DNA of 64,000 nucleotides from Serinicoccus chungangensis. GTDB lineage: Bacteria > Actinomycetota > Actinomycetes > Actinomycetales > Dermatophilaceae. Under the pieces are notes generated by a model, which worked only from the letters and a program-made list of their open reading frames with translations, was not told the origin of the DNA and made no database searches. The translations under genes were made by a program, and so were the position numbers. Below are positions 34,301 to 41,521 of the stretch, one piece after another (positions within the stretch are counted from its first letter, which is position 1; each line of letters opens with the position of its first letter). The stretch is from NCBI RefSeq assembly GCF_006337125.1, contig NZ_CP040887.1, forward strand, positions 124,001-188,000, given 5' to 3'.

Positions 34301-34328
34301 CAATCCGCACCGGCGGTCAGCACCGAAT
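34301..34328 (+). promoter_or_regulatory. SigK-type ECF promoter (CAATCC-N16-CCGAAT) of the CHRD/sortase/CopD operon
   Basis: CAATCC (34301-34306) is followed by exactly 16 nt and CCGAAT (34323-34328). The known mycobacterial SigK consensus is CCATCC-N16/17-CCGAAT, so the -10 is identical and the -35 differs at one base. Predicted start near 34335 gives a leader of about 80 nt with AGAAGGA before the CHRD ATG. A SigK/RskA-like pair is encoded at 49.4 kb. The 12-mer AATCCGCACCGG inside it recurs upstream of the DUF4397 gene. Confidence 0.68.
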
Positions 34329-34416
34329 GCCTCCTGCAGCCCCTGCTATCGGGGGTGACCACCGCCTGTAGGCGCGCACGATGCCGTGCTGCGGGCCGAA
34401 CAGAAGGAATGTCTCG

Positions 34417-35193
34417 ATGAACCTCTCTCGCAAGCTTCTCGCCGTCCCGGCCGCCGGTGCGGCTGTCCTCATGATGACCGCGGCCCCGGCGCTGGCCTCG
34501 TCCGCCGCCGGTGAGGGCATGGCTGACCTGCAGCCGGTCCCCGTCAACGACGCGCCCGGCTCGGGCTCGGCCATGATCACGATGAACGGCACCACGCTGG
34601 ACTTCACCCTCGCCTACCAGGGCCTGCTGGCGGACGCCCCGCACGCCGCGCACATCCACTACGCCGGGGACGCGGCCAACATGTGCCCCACGGCCGAGGA
34701 CGACGCGGACGGCGACGGCTTCCTCACCACGACCGAGGGTGCCCCGTCCTACGGTGGCATCAAGGTCTCGCTGACCACCGAGGGCGACACCAGCCCGGAC
34801 TCGGGCCTGGCGGTCGACCGCTTCGGTGTCGGTGACGACGTCAGCTACTCCCGCGGTGGGGTCGAGGTCGACCAGGAGACCGCGGACGCGCTCGCCGACG
34901 GTGAGGCCGTCGTCGTCGTCCACGGTGTGGACCACGACGGCAGCGGCGCCTACGACGAGGGCGACCGCGGCATGTCCGACCTGGACCCCTCGCTGCCCGG
35001 TGAGGCGACCGACCCCGCGCTGTGCGGCGTCGTCGAGGTCTCCCAGATGGGTGGCGTCCCCGGTGGTGGTGTCGAGACCGGTCAGGCTCCCGTCGACGGT
35101 CAGAACCTCGGTCTGATCGCCGCCGGTGGTGTGGCCCTCGCCGCGGGTGGTGCGCTGCTCGTGTCGCGTCGCCGCAGCGCCGACCAGAGCTGA
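34417..35193 (+). CDS. CHRD-domain cell-surface protein
   Basis: 258-residue exported protein. The signal peptide has a basic start (MNLSRKLL), a hydrophobic core and cleavage near ALA-SSA. The body is a CHRD-type domain with APHAAHIHYAG and an Asp-rich loop (EDDADGDGF) that could bind metal. It ends with GGVETGQAPVDGQ, a hydrophobic helix and SRRRSADQS: a sortase-substrate layout without LPXTG. It is followed 24 bp later by a class F-type sortase and then a CopD-like protein, so it is probably anchored by that sortase. ATG 34417 has AGAAGGA upstream; the ATG at 34381 is upstream leader. Confidence 0.85.
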   Translation: MNLSRKLLAVPAAGAAVLMMTAAPALASSAAGEGMADLQPVPVNDAPGSGSAMITMNGTTLDFTLAYQGLLADAPHAAHIHYAGDAANMCPTAEDDADGDGFLTTTEGAPSYGGIKVSLTTEGDTSPDSGLAVDRFGVGDDVSYSRGGVEVDQETADALADGEAVVVVHGVDHDGSGAYDEGDRGMSDLDPSLPGEATDPALCGVVEVSQMGGVPGGGVETGQAPVDGQNLGLIAAGGVALAAGGALLVSRRRSADQS

Positions 35194-35217
35194 CCCAGAG
35201 CTGCTGAGGACCAGCTG

Positions 35218-36030
35218 ATGACTGACGACGTCGGGCGGCCGGGCGCGCACCGTGCTGCCCGGCGTCGCGGCCCTGTCCTCCCCACGGTGGCCGCCCTCGT
35301 GCTCATGCTCGGGGGCGGCACCGCCGTGGCGGTCGGGGCCGGTCCCGCGCCCTCGCCGGCACCCCCGACCCTGGCCGAGGGTGCCTCGGCCACGCGGTCC
35401 CCGAGCCCGCAGCCGGGCTCCACCGCGCCGACGCCGGCGCCCCCGTCCTCCGAGCCCACCACCGGGTCCGACGACCCGGGTCGGGCCGACCCGGGCCCCG
35501 TGTCGCCGGCGGATCCCCCGGCGCGGGCCGCCGACGGCGACGACTCCGCCTCCTCTGACGACGCCGCCGAGGACGTCGCGCCGGTCGCCGAACCCGCCTC
35601 GGTCTCCCTGCCCACCATCGGCGTGACCTCCCACCTGCTGCACCTCGGTCTCGACCCCGACGGCGCCCTGCAGGTCCCCCAGGGAGACGACTACGACACC
35701 GCCGCCTGGTACGACGGTTCCCCCCGCCCCGGCCAGGACGGCCCCGCCGTCATCCTCGGCCACGTCAGCGGCGCCGCCGGCCCCTCCGTCTTCTTCGACC
35801 TCGCCCGCCTCCAGGTCGGCGACACCGTCGAGGTCTCCCGCGCCGACGGCAGCACCGCGACCTTCGAGATCTACGACCTCCAGCAGTACCCCAAGGACTC
35901 CTTCCCCACCGCCCGCGTCTACGGCAACACCCCCGGACCCGAGCTCCGCCTCATCACCTGCGGCGGCACCTTCTCCGACACCACCGGCCACTACGACGAC
36001 AACATCATCGTCTTCGCCCGCGAGGCGTGA
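35218..36030 (+). CDS. Class F-type sortase
   Basis: 270-residue sortase with an N-terminal membrane anchor (about residues 20-45), a long Pro/Ser/Asp-rich spacer to about residue 125, and a catalytic beta-barrel. The active-site His lies at about 182 (VILGHVSG) and Cys at about 248 (LITCGG), followed by GHYDDNIIVFA. Actinobacterial sortases of this short C-terminal type are placed in class F; their sorting motif is poorly known. Its neighbour, the CHRD protein, has a membrane helix and Arg tail but no LPXTG, making it the natural substrate candidate. Confidence 0.88.
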   Translation: MTDDVGRPGAHRAARRRGPVLPTVAALVLMLGGGTAVAVGAGPAPSPAPPTLAEGASATRSPSPQPGSTAPTPAPPSSEPTTGSDDPGRADPGPVSPADPPARAADGDDSASSDDAAEDVAPVAEPASVSLPTIGVTSHLLHLGLDPDGALQVPQGDDYDTAAWYDGSPRPGQDGPAVILGHVSGAAGPSVFFDLARLQVGDTVEVSRADGSTATFEIYDLQQYPKDSFPTARVYGNTPGPELRLITCGGTFSDTTGHYDDNIIVFAREA

Positions 36031-36033
36031 GCG

Positions 36034-37617
36034 ATGGCCCTGTCCCCCCTGGAACGGCCCTCCACCGACCGCCGGGGCGCCGCGGTCGAGGAGCGTGACC
36101 TCGCCCGCCCGCTCCCGCCGCCGGTCCCTCCGGCAGCACCGGGGCGACCTCGGTCGAGGGCCGCGGTCGCGACCGCCGTCGCGGTGCCGGTGGTCGTCCT
36201 CGTGGCGGCCCTCCTCGTGGGTGGGGGTGCACCGACGCCGCCTCCCGGCGACCTGCCCGACGCCGGGGCCCTGACCGGCTGGGGACTTCCCGTGACCGAC
36301 CTCGTGGTCCGGGTGCTGGCCGTCCTCACCATCGGCCAGCTCCTCTTCTCGGCGGTGCTCGCGCCCCAGGCAGCCGGGCGGCCCTCGCCCGGGTCCCTCC
36401 GGTCGCTGCGCGGGGCCTCCTGGACGGCGGCGGGCTGGCTGGCCGCCGCGACGGTGGCCCTGGTGCTGACGGCGAGCACCGTCTACGGGGTGCCGGTGTG
36501 GCGGCTCTCGGTCCAGTCCGTGGTGGCGGTGCTGACCGCCCTGCCGGTCGGTCGGGCCACGCTCGCCGTCATGGCCCTGCTCCTGCTGGTCGCGGTCGGC
36601 GCCGCGGCGCTGCTGCGGTGGCGATCCCCCGGGATCCGCCCGGCGGCGGGGGTGCTCCTGGCTGCCGCGTGCGGCGCGGTCCTGGTGCCGGTCGTGCTCG
36701 ACGGTCACTCCGCCGCGGCCGACAACCACGTGCCCGCCGTCCTGGCCCTGGCGGTCCACGTGCTCACCGCCAGCCTGTGGGTGGGCGGTCTGGCGGCCCT
36801 GCTGCTGCACGGGCGCGGCCGCGTCGAGAGCGTCCAGGCGGTGCGCCGCTTCAGCGCCCTGGCCCTGGGCTGCGTGCTGCTGCTCCTGCTGTCCGGCGTG
36901 GCATCGGCCCTGCTGGTCGCGGGCGCGCCGTCCTGGGCGTGGGCGGGTGAGGGGTGGGTCCAGCTGCTGGCCGTCAAGAGCCTGCTGCTGGTCGTCCTCG
37001 CCCTGCTCGGAGCGCAGCACCGCCGGGCCACCATCCCGGCGCTGGCGGCAGGGAGGCCCCGGGCGTTCGTGCGCCTGGGGGCCGTGGAGGTCGCCCTGAT
37101 GACGGTGACGGTCGCGGTCTCGGTGGCCCTGGGTTCCTCCCCGGCCCCCGCCTCGTCGCCCACCCCGGAGGAGGGTGCTCAGGCCGCGGCGCCCCAGGAC
37201 CCCGGGGCCCGGGACGAGACGTCGGGCGCGCGCGAGGGGCAGGACGACCCGCAGGGCCCGGCCGAGGACCCGGCGACCGAGGACGGCCCCGTCGAGGAGC
37301 CCCTCGTCGAGGACATGAGCGGCCACGACCACGGCGACCTGTCCGTCACCGTCCTCGTCGACGACGAGCGTTTCCACGTCACCGCGGGCGTCCGACCCGG
37401 CCAGCGGGTGACCGTCTACAACAGCAGCGACGCCGCCGCCACCATCACCGCGGACGGCCCCGACGACGGCGGCGCCTTCGACGTCGACGTCCCGGCCCGG
37501 ACCTTCGTCACCTTCGCCGCGCCCGACCGGGCGGGCGACTACGCCTTCGTCAGCCGACCCGACGGGGCGGAGGCCCCCGGCTTCGCCGACACCCTCCTCG
37601 TCCGCGCGGCCCCCTGA
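36034..37617 (+). CDS. CopD-like copper transport protein with C-terminal cupredoxin-like domain
   Basis: 527-residue membrane protein starting 3 bp after the sortase. About eight to nine transmembrane segments (roughly residues 45-370) include the CopD/YcnJ features: LDGHSAAADNHVPAVLALAVHVLTASLWVGGL region (key His in GHS, DNH and VHV) and a VKSLLLVVLALLGAQHR helix. An acidic linker (about 380-430, ends MSGHDHGDL) leads to an exported beta domain of about 95 residues resembling cupredoxins (TVYNSSDAAATITADG, DRAGDYAFVSRPDG), though no Cys ligand is visible. It likely handles copper at the membrane. The putative SigK-type promoter upstream would co-express it with the CHRD protein and sortase. 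Confidence 0.82.
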   Translation: MALSPLERPSTDRRGAAVEERDLARPLPPPVPPAAPGRPRSRAAVATAVAVPVVVLVAALLVGGGAPTPPPGDLPDAGALTGWGLPVTDLVVRVLAVLTIGQLLFSAVLAPQAAGRPSPGSLRSLRGASWTAAGWLAAATVALVLTASTVYGVPVWRLSVQSVVAVLTALPVGRATLAVMALLLLVAVGAAALLRWRSPGIRPAAGVLLAAACGAVLVPVVLDGHSAAADNHVPAVLALAVHVLTASLWVGGLAALLLHGRGRVESVQAVRRFSALALGCVLLLLLSGVASALLVAGAPSWAWAGEGWVQLLAVKSLLLVVLALLGAQHRRATIPALAAGRPRAFVRLGAVEVALMTVTVAVSVALGSSPAPASSPTPEEGAQAAAPQDPGARDETSGAREGQDDPQGPAEDPATEDGPVEEPLVEDMSGHDHGDLSVTVLVDDERFHVTAGVRPGQRVTVYNSSDAAATITADGPDDGGAFDVDVPARTFVTFAAPDRAGDYAFVSRPDGAEAPGFADTLLVRAAP

Positions 37618-37648
37618 CCCCGGGCGGGATCTGGCGGCAGACCGACCC

Positions 37649-38500
37649 TCAGCCGTGCAGCACCTGGCACCCGGGGCACCAGTAGGCCGTCTGCAGCCCC
37701 ATCCGCTCGGCGCGGACCGTCTCGCCGCAGCGCGGGCAGGGCCGGCCCCGGCGCAGGTAGACGGCGTAGCGCCGGCGCCAGCGGGGCACGGACGCCCCGT
37801 TGGTGAGCAGGTCGCGCGCGTCGCCGAGCTGCCGGGGGTCGGTGATGATCCAGCCCGCCCCGAGCCCGACCGTCATGAGGTCGATCGCGTCCTGCCACAG
37901 CGCCGCCAGCGCCTCGGTCGGGACCGCCCGGCCGGGGGAGTGCGGGTCGATCCGGGCGCGCCACAGGAGCTCGGCCCGATAGACGTTGCCGATCCCGGAG
38001 ACCACGCCCTGGTCGAGCAGCAGCAGTCCGAGCGCCCGTCGTGAGCGGTGCAGGCGCGCGACGGCCGCCTCGGGGTCGGCGTCGTCCCGCAGGGGGTCCG
38101 GGCCGAGCCGGTCGTGCAGCGCCGCCACCCCGTCGTCGTCCAGCACCTCGCAGATGGTCGGTCGGGTCACCTCGAGCAGGAAGGCGGCCGTGACGAACCT
38201 CCAGGCCAGACCCTCCGGCACCGGCGGGTCGGTCCGGGGCAGACCGTCCGCGCCGAGGGCCCGCCGGTGGCGGCGCACCGAGACGCGACCGTGCATACCG
38301 AGGTGGAGGTGCCCCGTCGACGGGGAGCCGGCCACGCGCACGAGCAGGTGCTTGCCGTGCGCCTCGGCGTCCCGGACCGCCAGGCCGTCGAAGACGACCG
38401 GGTCGAAGGCCTCGCTCGGCGGCCCCGAGGAGCGCCCGGGCTGGCCGACCAGCTGGCGCACCCGCGCAGCCATCCCGTGGACGGCGTGACCTTCGGCCAT
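37649..38500 (-). CDS. Fpg/Nei-family DNA glycosylase
   Basis: 283-residue oxidised-base glycosylase/AP lyase of the Nei type. It has the H2TH region (LLLDQGVVSGIGNVYRAELLWRARI, named here by SGIGNVYRAE) and a C-terminal zinc finger CPRC...CPGC. Odd point: the N-terminus reads MAEGH, so the catalytic Pro-2 typical of the family is Ala-2 (codon GCC), while Glu-3 is kept. The Schiff-base chemistry may be altered. TACGCT lies 6 nt before the ATG (leaderless). Single gene, converging on the CopD operon. Confidence 0.9.
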   Translation of the reverse strand: MAEGHAVHGMAARVRQLVGQPGRSSGPPSEAFDPVVFDGLAVRDAEAHGKHLLVRVAGSPSTGHLHLGMHGRVSVRRHRRALGADGLPRTDPPVPEGLAWRFVTAAFLLEVTRPTICEVLDDDGVAALHDRLGPDPLRDDADPEAAVARLHRSRRALGLLLLDQGVVSGIGNVYRAELLWRARIDPHSPGRAVPTEALAALWQDAIDLMTVGLGAGWIITDPRQLGDARDLLTNGASVPRWRRRYAVYLRRGRPCPRCGETVRAERMGLQTAYWCPGCQVLHG

Positions 38501-38506
38501 GGGTCG

Positions 38507-38512
38507 AGCGTA
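38507..38512 (-). promoter_or_regulatory. -10 box (TACGCT) of leaderless glycosylase promoter
   Basis: TACGCT, then CGACCC (6 nt), then the ATG at 38500 on the minus strand; no ribosome-binding site. Confidence 0.48.
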
Positions 38513-38539
38513 GGCGTCAGCCTCCTCGCCCCCCTGCGC

Positions 38540-39334
38540 TCAGGGGGCGAGCGGCGTGACGTAGGCCGAGCTGATGCCTCCGTCGACGAGGAACTCGGAC
38601 GCCGTCATGAACGAGCTGTCGTCGCTGGCGAGGAAGGCCACGGCCGCCGCCATCTCCTCGGGCCGGCCGAAGCGGCCCATGGGCACGTGCACCAGGCGCC
38701 GCTGCGCCCGCTCGGGGTCGGAGGCGAAGAGCTCGGTCAGCAGCGGGGTGTCGACCGGCCCGGGGCACAGCGCGTTGACCCGGATGCCCTCGCGGGCGAA
38801 CTGCACGCCGAGCTCGCGGGTCATCGACAGCACCCCGCCCTTGGACGCGGAGTAGGAGATCTGCGAGGTCGCCGCTCCCATGACCGCCACGAAGGAGGCC
38901 GTGTTGATGATCGACCCGCGCCCCTGCTCGAGCATGTGCGGGAGCACAGCCCGGCAGCACAGGTAGACGCTGGTGAGGTTGACCTCCTGCACCCGCCGCC
39001 AGGCCTCCAGGTCGGTGGTGAGGATCGAGTCGTCCTCCGGCGGCGAGATGCCCGCGTTGTTGAAGGCGATGTCGACGCTGCCGTAGGTCTCCTTGGCGGT
39101 GGCGAACAACCGCTCCACCTGCTCGGCGTCGGTGACGTCGGTGCGGACGAAGAGCCCGCCGAGGTCCTGCGCCAGGGCGTCGCCCACGGACTCCTCGCAG
39201 ATGTCCGCCAGGACGACGTGGGCGCCCTCGGCGGCCAGGCGGCGGGCGGAGGCCAGGCCGATGCCGCTGGCGCCCCCGGTGACGACGGCGACCCGGCCGG
39301 CCAGGCGCTGGGTCAGGTCGATGCTCGTGATCAT
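38540..39334 (-). CDS. Short-chain dehydrogenase/reductase
   Basis: 264-residue classical SDR. Cofactor motif VTGGASGIGLASARRL, NNAGIS, catalytic Ser/Tyr/Lys in YSASKGG with Ser upstream (NTASF), and PGPVDTP are present. The acidic residue after beta2 (ADICEES) favours NAD over NADP. It is the last gene of the permease/glutamine-synthetase-like/amidotransferase/aldehyde dehydrogenase operon, 22 bp after the aldehyde dehydrogenase stop. In that setting it could oxidise the alcohol of gamma-glutamylethanolamide to the aldehyde; this is inference. Confidence 0.92.
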   Translation of the reverse strand: MITSIDLTQRLAGRVAVVTGGASGIGLASARRLAAEGAHVVLADICEESVGDALAQDLGGLFVRTDVTDAEQVERLFATAKETYGSVDIAFNNAGISPPEDDSILTTDLEAWRRVQEVNLTSVYLCCRAVLPHMLEQGRGSIINTASFVAVMGAATSQISYSASKGGVLSMTRELGVQFAREGIRVNALCPGPVDTPLLTELFASDPERAQRRLVHVPMGRFGRPEEMAAAVAFLASDDSSFMTASEFLVDGGISSAYVTPLAP

Positions 39335-39356
39335 GTCGTGCCTGCTTCCTGGTAGG

Positions 39357-40721
39357 TCAGTCGCCGGTGGCGATGAAGACGGTCTTGGTCTCGGTGAAGG
39401 ACTCCAGCGCGTGCGGGCCGAGCTCGCGCCCGAGCCCGGACTGCCCGAAGCCTCCGAAGGGGGTGTTGTAGCGGACCGAGCTGTGGCTGTTGACGGCGAG
39501 GTTGCCCGCCTCGAGCCGGCGCGCGACCCGCAGCGCCCGGCCGACGTCACGCGTCCAGATCGAGCCGGCGAGCCCGTAGGCCGTGTCGTTGGCGATGCGG
39601 AGCGCGTCCTGCTCGTCACGGAACGGCAGCACCGAGATCACCGGTCCGAAGATCTCCTCGGTGAAGGCAGGGTCGTCCTCGGACCGCGTGCGCAGCACGG
39701 TGGGCGGGTGCCAGAAGCCCGGCCCGTCCGGGGCGCTGCCCTGCAGGAGCACCTCGGCGTCCCGCACGTAGCCGGCGACCGTCTCCCGCTGGGTCGCGGA
39801 GATGAGCGGGCCCATGCCGCTCGCGGAGTCGCCCGGAGGGCCGCACACGAAGCCGTGCACCGCCGGCTCGAGCCGCTCGAGGAAGGCGTCCAGCACCTCC
39901 TCCTGCACCAGCAGCCGCGACCGGGCGCAGCAGTCCTGGCCGGCGTTGTCGAAGGCCCCGCCGGGAGCGGCCGCGGCGGCCGCGTCGAGGTCGGCGTCGG
40001 CGAAGACGATGCTGGCGTTCTTGCCGCCGAGCTCGAGGGTCACCCGCTTGACCTGGTCGGCGCACCCGGCCATGACGCGCTTCCCGACGGCCGTCGAACC
40101 GGTGAAGACCACCTTGCGGACGAGCGGGTGGGTGACGAAGCGCTCGCCGACGACCGACCCGGCGCCGGGGAGGACCTGCAGGACGCCCTCGGGGATCCCG
40201 GCCTCGATGGCGAGCTCGGCCAGCCGCAGCGCGGTGAGCGGGGTCAGCTCGGCCGGCTTGAGCACGACCGTGTTGCCCGCGGCCAGCGCCGGACCGATCG
40301 CCCAGCCGGCGATCGGCATGGGGAAGTTCCAGGGCACGATGACCCCCACCACCCCGAGCGGCTCGGCGAAGGTCATCGCGACGCCGCCGTCCACCGGGAT
40401 GGTCTCGCCGCCGGGCCGCTCCGGCGCACCGGCGTAGTAGGCGAGCACGTCGCGGACGTTGCCCGCCTCCCAGCGCGCGTTGCCGATGGTGTGGCCGGCA
40501 TTGGCGACCTCGAGCCGGGCCAGCTCCTCGACGTGGTCGTCGACGACCGCCGAGAAGCGCCGCAGCAGCCGGGCGCGGTCGGCGGGGCTCACCTCGCGCC
40601 AGGTCTGGTAGGCCCGGTGGGCCGCCTCGATGGCGGCGTCGGTCCGCTCCTCGTCGGCGAGCTCGAGGGTGGTGATGACCTCCTCGGTAGCCGGGTCGAC
40701 GACGTCGGTGGTGGTGCTCAT
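39357..40721 (-). CDS. Aldehyde dehydrogenase (gamma-glutamyl-aminoaldehyde type)
   Basis: 454-residue NAD(P)-dependent aldehyde dehydrogenase. Motifs: PWNFPMPIAGW, FTGSTAVGKRV, the general base Glu at about 230 (TLELGGKNA), and catalytic Cys at about 264 (AGQDCCARSR); EEIFGPVISVLPF follows. The start ATG overlaps the stop of the glutamine amidotransferase gene (ATGA), so it acts in the same pathway, most likely on a gamma-glutamylated aldehyde as PuuC does. AGGAGAGGAG precedes the start. Confidence 0.93.
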   Translation of the reverse strand: MSTTTDVVDPATEEVITTLELADEERTDAAIEAAHRAYQTWREVSPADRARLLRRFSAVVDDHVEELARLEVANAGHTIGNARWEAGNVRDVLAYYAGAPERPGGETIPVDGGVAMTFAEPLGVVGVIVPWNFPMPIAGWAIGPALAAGNTVVLKPAELTPLTALRLAELAIEAGIPEGVLQVLPGAGSVVGERFVTHPLVRKVVFTGSTAVGKRVMAGCADQVKRVTLELGGKNASIVFADADLDAAAAAAPGGAFDNAGQDCCARSRLLVQEEVLDAFLERLEPAVHGFVCGPPGDSASGMGPLISATQRETVAGYVRDAEVLLQGSAPDGPGFWHPPTVLRTRSEDDPAFTEEIFGPVISVLPFRDEQDALRIANDTAYGLAGSIWTRDVGRALRVARRLEAGNLAVNSHSSVRYNTPFGGFGQSGLGRELGPHALESFTETKTVFIATGD

Positions 40722-41521
40722 GCGGTCGATCTCTCCTCTCCTGCTGCGGTTCTGGACATCGCTTTCTGGTGCCCGTCCCCCGGGGTGCTCTCTCCACGTC
40801 GGGGGTCCGGGCGGGCGGTGGTGCGAGTGGCGGCCTGGTGGACCAGGGCGTGGAAGAGGCGCCGGTCCGCGGGGTTCTCCTCGGGGTGGAACTGCACGCC
40901 CAGCGCCCAGCCGGGGGAGTCGGTGGGCTCCAGCGCCTGCACCACCCCGTCGGCCGAGCGGGCGGTGACGACCAGACCGTCCGCGACCCGGTCGACCCCC
41001 TGGTGGTGGTAGCACGGTGAGGCCGCCTGCGGCCCGAGGACCTCGGCGATCCGGGAGCCGGGCTCGGTGCGGAAGGTGACCTCCCCGAACACCCCCGGGC
41101 TCGGTTGGTATGCCGTGTGCCCCAGCCGGTCCGGCAGGTGCTGGTCGAGGGTGCCGCCGAGGGCGACGTTGAGCACCTGCACCCCGCGGCAGATCGCGAG
41201 CAGCGGCACCCCCTGCTCCAGCGCCGCGCGCGCCAGCGCGAGCTCGGGGGCGTCGCGCACCGGCTCGGGCGCGGTGCTCGGGTGGGGTGTGCCGGCGTAC
41301 TGCGCGGCGTCGACGTCCGCCCCGCCGATGAGGACCAGTCCGTCGAGCACGTCGAGCACCGAGGGGTCGGACCCCACGGGTGGCAGCAGCAACGGCGTGC
41401 CACCGGCGGCGGCGACCCCCTCCACGTAGACGGCCGGCACGATCGCCGCGGGCCGTCGCCAGACTCCCCAGGCCGCCTCCTTGTAGTAGGTGGTCAGCCC
41501 GATCCGTGGGCGGTCGGTCAC
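40718..41521 (-). CDS. Gamma-glutamyl-gamma-aminobutyrate hydrolase-like class I amidotransferase
   Basis: 267-residue class I glutamine amidotransferase of the PuuD type. Catalytic Cys sits in LLAICRGVQVLN and the His/Glu pair in GVQFHPEENP. Family members split the gamma-glutamyl amide bond, releasing glutamate. GTG start at 41521 overlaps the glutamine-synthetase-like stop (GTGA) and the stop overlaps the aldehyde dehydrogenase start. It would close the cycle that the synthetase opens. A C-terminal extension of about 30 residues is basic and disordered. Confidence 0.92.
   Translation of the reverse strand: MTDRPRIGLTTYYKEAAWGVWRRPAAIVPAVYVEGVAAAGGTPLLLPPVGSDPSVLDVLDGLVLIGGADVDAAQYAGTPHPSTAPEPVRDAPELALARAALEQGVPLLAICRGVQVLNVALGGTLDQHLPDRLGHTAYQPSPGVFGEVTFRTEPGSRIAEVLGPQAASPCYHHQGVDRVADGLVVTARSADGVVQALEPTDSPGWALGVQFHPEENPADRRLFHALVHQAATRTTARPDPRRGESTPGDGHQKAMSRTAAGEERSTA

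Noticed and set aside
34417-35193. LPXTG sorting signal in the CHRD protein
   Set aside because: None found; the tail has GGVETGQ before the helix instead, reported as a candidate motif.
32533-37377. Very long open frame on the minus strand (over 1,600 codons) fused upstream of the amidase
   Set aside because: Its first about 1,150 codons are antisense to the CHRD, sortase and CopD genes, with His/Gly/Arg/Val-rich, low-complexity translation. The real amidase starts at 33912.
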